In this document: piece by piece, positions 42,035 to 50,244 of the stretch
Position numbering within the stretch: position 1 is the stretch's first letter
How the letters are laid out: every line of letters begins with the position of its first letter
From: Sphingobium sp.
GTDB lineage: Bacteria; Pseudomonadota; Alphaproteobacteria; Sphingomonadales; Sphingomonadaceae
DNA: 64,000 bases
Reading direction: 5' to 3'
Assembly: GCA_003248935.1 (NCBI GenBank)
Contig: QFQF01000007.1
Coordinates: forward strand, 1 to 64,000
The notes under the pieces: model-generated
Told to the model about the DNA's origin: nothing
The model's database searches: none
Seen by the model: the letters and a program-made list of their open reading frames with translations, nothing else
Made by a program: the position numbers and the translations under genes

Positions 42035-42730
42035 ATGAAGCGGTTCTACAGCCATGCGACCGCGATCGCGCGGGACGGCGGGCATGCGGTCGAACTGGAT
42101 GGCCGCCCGGTGCGGACCCCGGCGCGCGCGCCGCTGATCCTGCCGACGGCGATGCTGGGTGAAGCGGTCGCGGCCGAGTGGACGGCGCAGGGGGACATGA
42201 TCGACCCCCGGTCGATGCCGTTCACCGGCCTTGCCAACGCCGCGATCGACCAGATCGCACCAAACGCCGCGACTTTCGCAGCGGGGGTAGCGCAATATGG
42301 TGAAAGCGACCTTTTCTGCTACCGCGCCGCTTCGCCTGACGCACTGGTGGCACGACAGGCAGGGGAGTGGGATCCTCTGCTCGACTGGGCGCGCGAACGC
42401 TACGATATTGCCTTCCGCGTCACCTCCGGCATCGTCCATGTGGCGCAGCCGCCCGAGACGCTGACGCGCCTGTCCGCCGTGGTCGCTGCATTCGATCCGT
42501 TCCTGCTCGCCGGCCTTTCGACGCTGGTGACGATGAGCGGATCGCTGGTCGCGGGCCTTGCCATCGTCGAGGGCGCCTTCACCTTCGAAACACTGTGGCG
42601 GGCGGTCGAACTGGACGAAATCTGGCAGGCCGAACAATGGGGTGAGGACGAGGAAGCAACCCGGATCAGGGACTTGCGTAGCGCGGAATTTGACGGGGCG
42701 GCTCGTTTTTGCATGATGGCAAGGCCGTGA
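42035..42730 (+). CDS. ATP12-type F1-ATPase assembly chaperone
   Basis: Cytosolic chaperone that binds the alpha subunit of F1 and helps build ATP synthase; the bacterial form is characteristic of alphaproteobacteria and related to mitochondrial ATP12. 231 residues with the N-terminal VELDGRPVRTPARAPLILPT, LGEAVAAEWTAQGDMIDPRS and DLFCYRAASPDALVARQAGE blocks. A palindrome follows its stop by 7 bp. Start ATG 42035. Confidence 0.92.
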   Translation: MKRFYSHATAIARDGGHAVELDGRPVRTPARAPLILPTAMLGEAVAAEWTAQGDMIDPRSMPFTGLANAAIDQIAPNAATFAAGVAQYGESDLFCYRAASPDALVARQAGEWDPLLDWARERYDIAFRVTSGIVHVAQPPETLTRLSAVVAAFDPFLLAGLSTLVTMSGSLVAGLAIVEGAFTFETLWRAVELDEIWQAEQWGEDEEATRIRDLRSAEFDGAARFCMMARP

Positions 42731-42737
42731 CGTAGTC

Positions 42738-42753
42738 GGAACCGGCCGGTTCC
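42738..42753. repeat. 16-bp perfect palindrome downstream of the ATP12 gene
   Basis: GGAACCGGCCGGTTCC has no loop bases. It could be a protein-binding site in front of the downstream TPR-like gene, or a restriction-type palindrome of no function. As an RNA it would give only a six-bp stem. Confidence 0.4.
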
Positions 42754-42798
42754 TCCCTCGTTCGGCATCCCAGGTTCAGACCGAAGGAGACCATCACG

Positions 42799-43527
42799 TT
42801 GACCCGATCCGCCATCTTCGCCCTTCTTGCTTTCGCAAGCCCGCTTGCGCTGACCGCCCCTGCCCTGGCGCAGGACGCGGCACCGGCCGCCACGGCGCCC
42901 GCGACGCCGATGACGCAGGAGCAGATCGCTGCATTCAACCAGGCTGTCAGTGATTTCACCGCCGGCCAGACCGCGCAGCAGGCCGGCGACAATGCCGGCG
43001 CCATCGCGAAATACAACGCCGCGCTGCCCGCGATCCGTACCGCCGTCCAGTCGCAGCCGGACAATATCGACAATGTCGCGTTCCTCGCGAACACCCTCTA
43101 TGCCACTGCCGCCGCGCACGGCGCGCTGCAGCAGTTCGACCAGATTCTGCCGCTGTTCGAGGAATCGGCGCCACTGTGGCGCAAGGTCGTCGCCGCCAAG
43201 CCCGCCGACGCCGCCAGCCGCAACGTTCTCGCTGGTGTGCTCGTCCAGTTGGGCAACGCCAAGCTCACCAAGCAGGACAAGGCAGGCGCAGACCCGCTCT
43301 ATGCCGAGGCGCTGACCCTCGCCCGCAAGTCGGTCGCCGAACAGGCCGACGCCGCCAGCAACAATCTGCTGCTGTCCGCCCTGATCGGTTCCAGTCAGAC
43401 AAGCACCGATCCCAAGGTGAAGGACGAGGCGGTGACGCTGGGCAAGAAGATGGTCGCGGACGGCACGATCGACGCGAGCAACAAGCCGTCGATCGACATC
43501 CTGGCCGGAACCAAGGCCGCAGGCTGA
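42799..43527 (+). CDS. Secreted TPR-like protein, unknown function
   Basis: 242 residues: signal peptide MTRSAIFALLAFASPLALTA cut near LAQ, an Ala/Pro linker, then helical repeats of about 34-45 residues (AFNQAVSDFTAGQTAQQAGD, then ALPAIRTAVQSQPDNIDN and VAAKPADAASRNVLAGVLV) resembling tetratricopeptide repeats. It most likely binds other periplasmic proteins. Start is TTG 42799, about 10 nt after GAAGGAGA; no ATG or GTG fits the signal peptide. Confidence 0.78.
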   Translation: MTRSAIFALLAFASPLALTAPALAQDAAPAATAPATPMTQEQIAAFNQAVSDFTAGQTAQQAGDNAGAIAKYNAALPAIRTAVQSQPDNIDNVAFLANTLYATAAAHGALQQFDQILPLFEESAPLWRKVVAAKPADAASRNVLAGVLVQLGNAKLTKQDKAGADPLYAEALTLARKSVAEQADAASNNLLLSALIGSSQTSTDPKVKDEAVTLGKKMVADGTIDASNKPSIDILAGTKAAG

Positions 43528-43533
43528 CCGGAA

Positions 43534-43569
43534 CGGCGCCTTCCGTCCTGCGTCAGGATGGGGGCGCCG
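43534..43569. terminator. Convergent compound hairpin
   Basis: Outer stem CGGCGCC (43534-43540) / GGCGCCG (43563-43569) and inner stem TCCTG (43546-43550) / CAGGA (43554-43558) with a 3-nt loop, between the convergent TPR-like gene and the 186-residue membrane-protein gene (it overlaps the latter's last codons). No T run. Confidence 0.5.
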
Positions 43570-44113
43570 CTTCTCCCTTCGCCATGAACCAGCGCGCGGC
43601 GATCAGCCCGGCGGCGACCAGCCCGACGAAATCGCTGAAGGCGAGATACAGGAAATAGCGCCACGGGGCATGATTGAAGATCGGTTGCCCGATGTGCAGC
43701 CACAGGACCGCCGCGAGGCTGAACAGCACGGTCATCCGCGCCCGCGTCGCGAAATCATTCGCCATCGTCCGCAGCGCCAAAGCGATCAGCACGCCCACGA
43801 CCAGCGACAGGATGAAGCCCGCGATGAGGGCGCCGCCGTCCGACACCGGGAAACCGCTGGTGTTGAACAGCACCTGCGCAACCGGCCCCTTGCCGTACAG
43901 TACAGTACCCGCGCTGGAGGCGGGCGAGGGGATGACATAGACGCCCGTACCCGTTGGCGTCAGCGCCTGCGCCATGGCCGCCTGCAGGTTGGCACTCGCC
44001 TGACTGTCGGCCGAGGACAGGGCGATGGCCGACAGCGGCGTGCCCCAGAAGATGAAACCCGTGAGAAACAGGGCAACGCCACCGAACAGGCCGCCGATAA
44101 CCGCACGTATCAT
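43553..44113 (-). CDS. Four-helix membrane protein, unknown
   Basis: 186 residues. Helix 1 at about 5-26 (AVIGGLFGGVALFLTGFIFW), then an exported loop with SASANLQAAMAQALTPTGTG and VLFNTSGFPVS, and three C-terminal helices (GALIAGFILSLVVGVLIALA, then LFSLAAVLWLHIG and FSDFVGLVAAGLIAARWF). Unrecognised. ATG 44113 is preceded by GGGAGGATC; ATG 44137 in frame is less well placed. It follows gmk on the same strand by 51 bp. Confidence 0.72.
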   Translation of the reverse strand: MIRAVIGGLFGGVALFLTGFIFWGTPLSAIALSSADSQASANLQAAMAQALTPTGTGVYVIPSPASSAGTVLYGKGPVAQVLFNTSGFPVSDGGALIAGFILSLVVGVLIALALRTMANDFATRARMTVLFSLAAVLWLHIGQPIFNHAPWRYFLYLAFSDFVGLVAAGLIAARWFMAKGEAAPPS

Positions 44114-44164
44114 TGCGATCCTCCCAAATTCTTTCATTCAGGCTGACCCCGACGCGCGTTCGCG

Positions 44165-44839
44165 TCAATCACTATCGCTGTCAGGTACCGCACGGGCAAG
44201 CTTGCGCACGAAACCGATGAGCCCGGTCTGGCGGCTGCGCTTCAGCCGTTCCGCCTGAAGGATCGTGCTCACCTGTTTGAAGCAGTTATCCGCGTCGTCG
44301 TTGCAAAGGACATAGTCGTAACCGTCCCAGTGCGCGATCTCACCGGCCGCGCGGGCCATGCGGGCCTGGATCACTTCCTCGCTGTCGGTCGCGCGGCCGC
44401 GCAGGCGACGCTCCAGTTCCTCGATCGAGGGCGGCAGGATGAACACCCGGACGACATCGCCGCCGGCGATCTGGTAGAGCTGCTGCGCGCCCTGCCAGTC
44501 GATGTCGAACAGCACGTCCCGGCCGGATTTCAGCATCTGTTCGACCGGCGCGCGGGGCGTGCCGTAGCGATGGCCGAAGACATGCGCCCATTCGAGGAAT
44601 TCCTGATTGGCGACCATCGAACGGAACTGTTCCAGATCGACGAAATTATAGTCCTTCCCGTCGACTTCGCCCGGCCGGATCGTGCGAGTCGTCGCGGACA
44701 CCGACATCTGCAGCCCCGGGTCGGCGGCCAGCAGCTTGCGGGCGATGGTGGATTTGCCAGCGCCCGAAGGCGAGGAGAGGACGAAGAGCACACCCCGGCG
44801 GCGAAAACCGTGGGGGTCGAGCTGGGCGGCATCGGTCAT
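44165..44839 (-). CDS. gmk: Guanylate kinase
   Basis: Phosphorylates GMP to GDP with ATP. 224 residues: P-loop SSPSGAGKSTIARKLL, GMP-binding block TRTIRPGEVDGKDYNFVD and FLEWAHVFGHRYGTPRAPVE, and the lid region RRLRGRATDSEEVIQARM. The N-terminus is about 15 residues longer than the E. coli protein. It is divergent from the DUF2585 gene across 44 bp. Confidence 0.96.
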   Translation of the reverse strand: MTDAAQLDPHGFRRRGVLFVLSSPSGAGKSTIARKLLAADPGLQMSVSATTRTIRPGEVDGKDYNFVDLEQFRSMVANQEFLEWAHVFGHRYGTPRAPVEQMLKSGRDVLFDIDWQGAQQLYQIAGGDVVRVFILPPSIEELERRLRGRATDSEEVIQARMARAAGEIAHWDGYDYVLCNDDADNCFKQVSTILQAERLKRSRQTGLIGFVRKLARAVPDSDSD

Positions 44840-44883
44840 GCCTGCTAGTGGCCAAGTGCCTGCATTTTTGCAAGGGGGGAAGA

Positions 44884-45477
44884 ATGCGCGGCGACCAGAG
44901 GGGGAACGGAAAGCGGACAGCCTGGCCGACGGTCATCGCCATATTGGCGATCATCACCGTCACGGCCGCCATCCTGATCGCAATGGGCCGCCCGCCGATC
45001 TGCACCTGCGGACGTATCACCCTGTGGGAGGGGGCAGCCGACAGCGCCGAAACCAGCCAGCAGCTCAGCGACTGGTACAGTTTCAGCCATGTCATCCACG
45101 GCTTCCTGTTCTACGCGGCCGGGTATCGGCTGCTGCGCCGCCGGTCGCTCGGCCTGCGCCTGACGATCGCCGTCGCGGTCGAGGCGGGATGGGAACTGCT
45201 CGAAAATTCGCCCGTCATCATCGACCGGTATCGCACCGCGACGATCGCATTGGGCTATACCGGCGACAGCGTGCTCAATTCGATGAGCGACATCGCGATG
45301 ATGACGGCAGGCTTCCTGTTTGCGGCGCGCATGCGGTGGCAGTTGACGCTGGCTGTCGCCCTCGCGTTCGAGCTGCTGATGCTTGCGGTGATCCGAGACA
45401 ACCTGACACTCAATGTCCTGATGCTCGTATGGCCGGTGGCGGCGATCAAGGCATGGCAGAGCGGGATCGGCGCCTGA
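44884..45477 (+). CDS. DUF2585 membrane protein
   Basis: 197 residues, inner-membrane, of an alphaproteobacterial family of unknown function (also known as UPF0314). The first helix is PTVIAILAIITVTAAILIAM, followed by GRPPICTCGRITLWEG with a conserved Cys pair, SFSHVIHGFLFYAAGYRLL and EAGWELLENSPVIIDRYR. Four helices in all. ATG 44884 follows AAGGGGGGAAGA. Its end overlaps the convergent gene at 45446-45477. Confidence 0.85.
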   Translation: MRGDQRGNGKRTAWPTVIAILAIITVTAAILIAMGRPPICTCGRITLWEGAADSAETSQQLSDWYSFSHVIHGFLFYAAGYRLLRRRSLGLRLTIAVAVEAGWELLENSPVIIDRYRTATIALGYTGDSVLNSMSDIAMMTAGFLFAARMRWQLTLAVALAFELLMLAVIRDNLTLNVLMLVWPVAAIKAWQSGIGA

Positions 45478-45799
45478 CGGACGTCTTGCGCGCCTTTACC
45501 GGCCGTGCCTTGCGATAGGAGGCATGATGGGGCGGGTGCGCGCCCTCAATCGCGGAATCGCTGGCGAACCCGTCCTCGACCGCGACGCGATGCGGCCCCT
45601 TCGCATCGATCGCCTTCTTCTTCTGCCACAGTTTATGGGCGACGTAGGCGCCACCGACGGCGAGCGCGCCGATCGGCGAACGCGTGATGATGCGGGTGGC
45701 GACCATGCCGGCTGCGGCCCCGACCAGCCCCGCCTTGCCCGCCTCGGCGGCAACCCGGGTGCCGATAATAGTGGTCGCGATCTTCCCCAGCATGCCCAT
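45446..45799 (-). CDS. Small protein with Gly/Ala-rich hydrophobic region, unknown
   Basis: 117 residues. Residues 2-55 are Ala/Gly-rich and weakly hydrophobic (GKIATTIIGTRVAAEAGKAG, then GAAAGMVATRIITRSPIGAL), reminiscent of glycine-zipper membrane proteins; the C-terminal half is basic and ends RKARPVKARKTSVRRRSRSA. ATG 45799 has only a weak ribosome binding site; ATG 45835 is the main alternative. It overlaps the convergent DUF2585 gene by 32 bp. Function unknown. Confidence 0.6.
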   Translation of the reverse strand: MGMLGKIATTIIGTRVAAEAGKAGLVGAAAGMVATRIITRSPIGALAVGGAYVAHKLWQKKKAIDAKGPHRVAVEDGFASDSAIEGAHPPHHASYRKARPVKARKTSVRRRSRSAMP

Positions 45800-45899
45800 T
45801 TTCGTTCGCCGCCCTGTTGTTTCGTCCTGCATCATGGGGACAATGTATAGGGCGGCGAACCGGTTCCGGGAAGCGACGTAATCCTTCCGACCTGAAGCC

Positions 45900-47291
45900 T
45901 CAGCGGCCCACCATCGTCTCCGGGCGGACGAGACGGTCGAAGGTCGCCGCGTCGACGAGGCCAAGCTTCAGACCGGCTTCGCGCAGGGTCAGGTCTTCCG
46001 CATGCGCGGTCTTGGCGATCTTCGCGGCATTGTCATAGCCGATCTCGGGTGCCAGCGCCGTCACCAGCATCAGCGATCGGTTGACGAGTTCGGCGATCTT
46101 CGTCTCGTTCGCCTTCATGCCCTCGACGCAGCGCTCGGCGAAATTCTCCATGCCCACGGCGAGCAGGTGGATGGAACGCAGCACATTGGCGCCGATGAGC
46201 GGCATGAAGACGTTGAGTTCGAAATGCCCCTGCATGCCGCCGACGGTCACCGCCTGATGGTTGCCGATCACCTGCGCCGCCACCATCGTCAGCGATTCGC
46301 ACTGGGTGGGGTTCACCTTGCCGGGCATGATCGAGCTGCCCGGCTCATTGGCGGGCAGGTCGAGTTCCCCAAGCCCCGACCGTGGCCCGGAGCCAAGGAA
46401 ACGGATGTCGTTGGCGATCTTGGTGAGGGACACGGCGAGCGTGTTGAGTGCGCCGGAGAAGAAGACCAGCCCGTCCTTGGCCGCGAGCTGCTCGAATTTG
46501 TTGGGCGCGTTTTCGAACGCGGTCCCGGCAATGTCGCTGATCGCCGCCACCATGTCGTCCGCCCAGCCCTCCGGCGCGTTGAGGCCGGTACCCACCGCCG
46601 TGCCGCCGATCGCGAGCTTGCGGATATTGCCGTTGAGCGCACCCTCGATCCGCGCCTTTCCGCTGACCAGCTGCGCGGCATAGCCGGAAAACTCCTGCCC
46701 CAGCGTCAGCGGTGTCGCGTCCTGCGTGTGGGTCCGCCCGATCTTGACGATATGGTCCCACGCCTGCGCCTTGGCCATCAACGCCGCGGTCAGCTTGTCC
46801 AGCGCGGGGATCAGCCGGTCGCGCGTCGCCAATACGGTGGCGACATGCAGCGCCGTGGGAAAGCTGTCGTTCGACGACTGGCTCATGTTCACATGGTCGT
46901 TGGGATGGACCGGCGCCTTGCGGCCGCGCGTACCGGCCAGCTGCTCGTTGGCAAAGCCCGCGATCACTTCGTTGACGTTCATGTTGGTCTGCGTACCCGA
47001 ACCCGTCTGCCAGATGACGAGCGGGAACTGGTCGTCGAGCGCGCCGGAAACGATCTGCTGCGCAGCGTTCTCGATCGCGGTCACGATCCCTGCATCGAGA
47101 CCATGTTTCGCGTTCACCCGCGCCGCCGCCTGCTTCACGATCGCCTGCGCATGGACGATGCCGATCGGCATCCGCTCCGTCACGCCGAACGGGAAATTCT
47201 CGATGCTCCGCTGGGTCTGGGCGCCCCAATAGGCGTCGGCGGGAACCTCTATGGCCCCGATGCTGTCGGTTTCCGTACGCGTGGCTGTCAT
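45900..47291 (-). CDS. fumC: Fumarate hydratase class II
   Basis: Interconverts fumarate and malate in the citric acid cycle; class II needs no iron-sulfur cluster. 463 residues with the superfamily signature GSSIMPGKVNPTQCESL, QTGSGTQTNMNVNEVIAG, VHPNDHVNMSQSSND and IGRTHTQDATPLTLGQEF. ATG 47291 is chosen over TTG 47300 because AAAGGG then has correct spacing. A palindrome with a Fur-like half site lies 28-43 nt upstream. Confidence 0.96.
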   Translation of the reverse strand: MTATRTETDSIGAIEVPADAYWGAQTQRSIENFPFGVTERMPIGIVHAQAIVKQAAARVNAKHGLDAGIVTAIENAAQQIVSGALDDQFPLVIWQTGSGTQTNMNVNEVIAGFANEQLAGTRGRKAPVHPNDHVNMSQSSNDSFPTALHVATVLATRDRLIPALDKLTAALMAKAQAWDHIVKIGRTHTQDATPLTLGQEFSGYAAQLVSGKARIEGALNGNIRKLAIGGTAVGTGLNAPEGWADDMVAAISDIAGTAFENAPNKFEQLAAKDGLVFFSGALNTLAVSLTKIANDIRFLGSGPRSGLGELDLPANEPGSSIMPGKVNPTQCESLTMVAAQVIGNHQAVTVGGMQGHFELNVFMPLIGANVLRSIHLLAVGMENFAERCVEGMKANETKIAELVNRSLMLVTALAPEIGYDNAAKIAKTAHAEDLTLREAGLKLGLVDAATFDRLVRPETMVGR

Positions 47292-47318
47292 GGTCGGCAA
47301 AACCCTTTCATGAGAATC

Positions 47319-47334
47319 GTTCGCAAATGCGAAC
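47319..47334. promoter_or_regulatory. Palindrome upstream of fumC with adjacent Fur-like half site
   Basis: GTTCGCA (47319-47325), AA, TGCGAAC (47328-47334): perfect 7-bp arms. TGAGAAT at 47311-47317 just precedes it, and TGAGAAT-C-GTTCGCA resembles a Fur box of the TGAGAAT-N-ATTCTCA kind (12 of 14 arm positions match by my count). It lies 28-43 nt upstream of the fumC ATG. Confidence 0.4.
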
Positions 47335-47386
47335 CCTCATCTGGGGCCGGTGAAGAAAAAATTCCAGACCGCGTGCGCGGCCCGGC

Positions 47387-47866
47387 CTACTTCTTCTTGC
47401 CGAAGTCCACGGTGACGACGTTCGATCCGTCTTCGCTCGATGCGATCGGCGTGTCGTTCTCCGCCGGGACATGCGGTTCGGGCTCGACGCCGCTGTCCTG
47501 CTCCTGGAACTGAAGCGCGAAATTCACCGCCGGGTCGACGAAGGCTGTGATCGCGGAGAAGGGGATGACGAGGTGCGCGGGCACTTGGTTGAAGGTCAGG
47601 CTCACCTCGAAAATCTGTTCGCCGACCTTGAGATCCCAGAACTTGTTCTGAAGGACGATCGTCATCTCGTCGGGGAAGCGCTCCGACAGGCTGCGGGGAA
47701 TGTCCACGCCCGCCGCATGCGTCTTGAACGTAATGTAGAAATGATGGCTGCCGGGCAGACCGCCCGATCGTTCAACCTCGCCCAGCACGCGGCCAACGAC
47801 GGCGCGAAGCGCCTCCTGCACGATCTCGTCGTACGGAATCAGGCTGTCGGGAAGCTCGTCGCTCAT
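47387..47866 (-). CDS. sspB: SspB-like ClpXP adaptor
   Basis: Delivers ssrA-tagged and other substrates to the ClpXP protease. 159 residues of the alphaproteobacterial type: IPYDEIVQEALRAVVGRVLG, HHFYITFKTHAAGVDIPRSL, FPDEMTIVLQNKFWDLKVG, then FNQVPAHLVIPFSAITAFVD, and an acidic linker ending TVDFGKKK that could be the ClpX-docking tail. The frame is open far upstream, but homology starts at MSDELPDSLI. Divergent from the his operon across 120 bp. Confidence 0.93.
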   Translation of the reverse strand: MSDELPDSLIPYDEIVQEALRAVVGRVLGEVERSGGLPGSHHFYITFKTHAAGVDIPRSLSERFPDEMTIVLQNKFWDLKVGEQIFEVSLTFNQVPAHLVIPFSAITAFVDPAVNFALQFQEQDSGVEPEPHVPAENDTPIASSEDGSNVVTVDFGKKK

Positions 47867-47951
47867 CGCCCCTCTACCTAACGATGAAGCGGAGGCGGTC
47901 AACCCTTGGCGAAACAGGGCCTTTCGCGGACACCCACGCGTGCCTGCGTCA

Positions 47952-47979
47952 TTGCGCCCACCGGATTCCCCGTTATAGG
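47952..47979 (+). promoter_or_regulatory. Promoter of the his operon, predicting a leaderless hisB transcript
   Basis: TTGCGC (47952-47957), 16-bp spacer, TATAGG (47974-47979). Seven bases separate the -10 box from the hisB ATG (47987), so transcription would begin at or beside the A of ATG; no ribosome binding site is present. Confidence 0.5.
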
Positions 47980-47986
47980 GGCGGCC

Positions 47987-48583
47987 ATGCGCACGGCGGA
48001 AATCCATCGCAAGACCGGGGAAACCTCTATCGACGTGGTGGTCAACCTCGACGGTACGGGCCTTTACACCGTTTCGACGGGCATCGGCTTCCTCGACCAT
48101 ATGCTCGAGCAATTGTCGCGGCATTCGCTGATCGATCTCGACGTGAAGGCGGTCGGCGACCTGCATGTCGACCAGCACCACACGACCGAGGATACCGGCA
48201 TCGCGATCGGCGAGGCGGTGGCGAAGGCGCTGGGCGACAAGAAGGGCATCACCCGTTACGGCACCGCCTATTCGCCGATGGACGAGACGCTGAGCCGCGT
48301 CGCCCTCGACATATCGGGCCGCCCGTATCTGGTGTGGAAGGCCGCTTTCAACACGCCGCGCCTGGGCGAGTGGGATACGGAACTGATCGAGCACTGGTTC
48401 CACAGCTTCGCGCAATCGGCCGGCATCACCCTGCACGTCGAGAACCTCTACGGCGGCAACAACCATCATGTCGTCGAGAGCCTGTTCAAGGGCCTCGCAC
48501 GGGCGTTGCGGCAGGCGGTCGAGATCGACCCGCGCAAGGCCGACAGCATCCCGTCCACCAAGGGCATATTGGGCGCGGCCTGA
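47987..48583 (+). CDS. hisB: Imidazoleglycerol-phosphate dehydratase
   Basis: Seventh step of histidine synthesis, manganese-dependent. 198 residues of the monofunctional type, with the two repeated metal sites: GFLDHMLEQLSRHS and DQHHTTEDTGIAIGEA, then EHWFHSFAQSAGITLHVE and GGNNHHVVESLFKGLARAL. The frame opens at 47906 but the enzyme begins at MRTAEIHRKTGETSI. First gene of a tight his operon. Confidence 0.96.
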   Translation: MRTAEIHRKTGETSIDVVVNLDGTGLYTVSTGIGFLDHMLEQLSRHSLIDLDVKAVGDLHVDQHHTTEDTGIAIGEAVAKALGDKKGITRYGTAYSPMDETLSRVALDISGRPYLVWKAAFNTPRLGEWDTELIEHWFHSFAQSAGITLHVENLYGGNNHHVVESLFKGLARALRQAVEIDPRKADSIPSTKGILGAA

Positions 48584-48617
48584 TCCGCCGGCCCTCTCGA
48601 CACGGAGAACGGCGCTC

Positions 48618-48902
48618 ATGTTCATCATTTCCCTCACCTACGTCGCCCCCATCGCGGAGCTGGACAGCCATCTGGATGCGCATCGCGCCTGGCTGGCGCA
48701 GGGGATCGCCGACGGCTGGCTGCTGGCAGCCGGGCGCAAGGTTCCACGCGAAGGCGGTATCCTGATTGCGCGGGGCGAACGCGACGACATCGCGGCGAAG
48801 GCCGCGACCGATCCGTTCGTCGTGAACCGCGTCGCCGAATTCGCGCTGATCGAGTTTGCGCCCGCCATGGTCGCGCCGGGGCTGGAGATGCTCAAGCCGT
48901 GA
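48618..48902 (+). CDS. YCII-like protein inside the his operon
   Basis: 94 residues of the YciI (dimeric ferredoxin-like) family: MFIISLTYVAPIAELDSHLD, then GWLLAAGRKVPREGGILIA and DPFVVNRVAEFALIEFAPAM. Family members are small cytosolic proteins with a His-Asp pair; a few have enzyme or chaperone-like roles, most are unknown. Its stop overlaps the hisH start (GTGA). Its position between hisB and hisH suggests co-expression with histidine synthesis. Confidence 0.85.
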   Translation: MFIISLTYVAPIAELDSHLDAHRAWLAQGIADGWLLAAGRKVPREGGILIARGERDDIAAKAATDPFVVNRVAEFALIEFAPAMVAPGLEMLKP

Positions 48903-49510
48903 TCGCCCTGATCGACTATGGCGCGGGCAACCTCCACTCGGTGCACAACGCACTGGTGAAGGCGGGTGCGGGCGACGTGGTCGTGACCGCCGATCCCGAT
49001 GCCGTCGCCCGCGCCGACCGCGTGGTGCTGCCGGGCGTCGGCGCGTTCCGTGCCTGCCGCGATGCGCTGGTCGGGATATCGGGCATGGTCGACGCGATGC
49101 GGGCAGCGGTGCTGGAGCGCGGTGTGCCCTTCCTGGGCGTGTGCGTCGGCATGCAGTTGCTGGCCGATGCGGGCGAGGAATTCGGCCGGCATGAGGGGCT
49201 GGGCTGGATCGGCGGCACCGTCCGCCTGATCGAGCCTGCCGACCCGGCGATCAAGGTACCGCACATGGGCTGGAACGACGTGATCCTGTCCGGCACTCCG
49301 CCGTTGCTGGAGCCGGGCGAGGCCTATTTCCTCCACAGCTACCATTTCAACGTCACCGATCCGGCCGATGTCGCCGCGACCACGGCACATGGCATGCCGC
49401 TGGTCGCCGCCGTTGCGCGCGACAGCATCATGGGCGTGCAGTTCCACCCGGAGAAGAGCCAGCGCTACGGCCTCTCCTTCCTGTCCCGTTTCCTGGAGTG
49501 GCATCCGTGA
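48899..49510 (+). CDS. hisH: Imidazole glycerol phosphate synthase, glutamine amidotransferase subunit
   Basis: Supplies ammonia from glutamine to HisF. 203 residues; the catalytic triad is the Cys in PFLGVCVGMQLLAD and His-Glu in GVQFHPEKSQRYG. The start is GTG 48899, overlapping the YCII gene stop by four bases, and its own stop overlaps hisA's GTG start. Confidence 0.95.
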   Translation: MIALIDYGAGNLHSVHNALVKAGAGDVVVTADPDAVARADRVVLPGVGAFRACRDALVGISGMVDAMRAAVLERGVPFLGVCVGMQLLADAGEEFGRHEGLGWIGGTVRLIEPADPAIKVPHMGWNDVILSGTPPLLEPGEAYFLHSYHFNVTDPADVAATTAHGMPLVAAVARDSIMGVQFHPEKSQRYGLSFLSRFLEWHP

Positions 49511-50244
49511 GCCTGATCGTGTTTCCCGCCATCGACCTTAAAGGCGGGCAGGTCGTCCGCCTGGCCGAGGGCGACATGGACCGCGCCACCGTATATGGCG
49601 ACGATCCGGCCGCGCAGGCCATGCTGTTCGCGCAGGCGGGCGCCATGCACCTGCATGTCGTCGACCTCGACGGCGCCTTCGCGGGCAAGGCCGTGAACGC
49701 GGGCGCGGTCGAAAGCATCGTCTCCGCCTTTCCCGGCCATGTACAGCTGGGCGGCGGCATCCGGTCGATGGAGTCGGTCGAGCGCTGGTTTGACCTGGGC
49801 GTATCCCGCATCGTCATCGGCACGGCGGCGCTCAAGGATCCCGAATTCGTGAAACGCGCCGCGCGCGAGTTTCCCGGTGGCATCGTCGTCGCCGTCGATG
49901 CGCGCGACGGCTTCGTCGCGACCGAGGGATGGGCGGAGAAATCCGACATGGCCGTCGCCGACATGGCGCGCCGGTTCGAGGATGCAGGCGTCGCTGCCCT
50001 GCTCTTCACCGATGTCGGCCGCGACGGACTGTTGAAAGGCTGCAACATCGAGGCAACGGTCGATCTCGCCCGTGCCACCGACATTCCGGTGATCGCCAGC
50101 GGCGGCGTCGCGGGCATTGCCGATATCCGCGTGCTGAGCCTTCATGCCGAGGAGGGCATAGAGGGCGTGATCACCGGCCGTGCGCTCTATGACGGGCGCC
50201 TCGACCTCAAGGCCGCTCTGGCCGTCGCGTCGGCGGCGGCATGA
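49507..50244 (+). CDS. hisA: ProFAR isomerase
   Basis: Isomerises N-(5'-phosphoribosyl)formimino-AICAR phosphate in histidine synthesis. 245-residue beta/alpha barrel: FPAIDLKGGQVVRLAEGD (first catalytic Asp), VQLGGGIRS, VAVDARDGFVATEGW and VIASGGVAGIADI phosphate site. GTG 49507 overlaps the hisH stop (GTGA); a start 9 nt earlier is possible but would be unusual. Confidence 0.95.
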   Translation: MSLIVFPAIDLKGGQVVRLAEGDMDRATVYGDDPAAQAMLFAQAGAMHLHVVDLDGAFAGKAVNAGAVESIVSAFPGHVQLGGGIRSMESVERWFDLGVSRIVIGTAALKDPEFVKRAAREFPGGIVVAVDARDGFVATEGWAEKSDMAVADMARRFEDAGVAALLFTDVGRDGLLKGCNIEATVDLARATDIPVIASGGVAGIADIRVLSLHAEEGIEGVITGRALYDGRLDLKAALAVASAAA

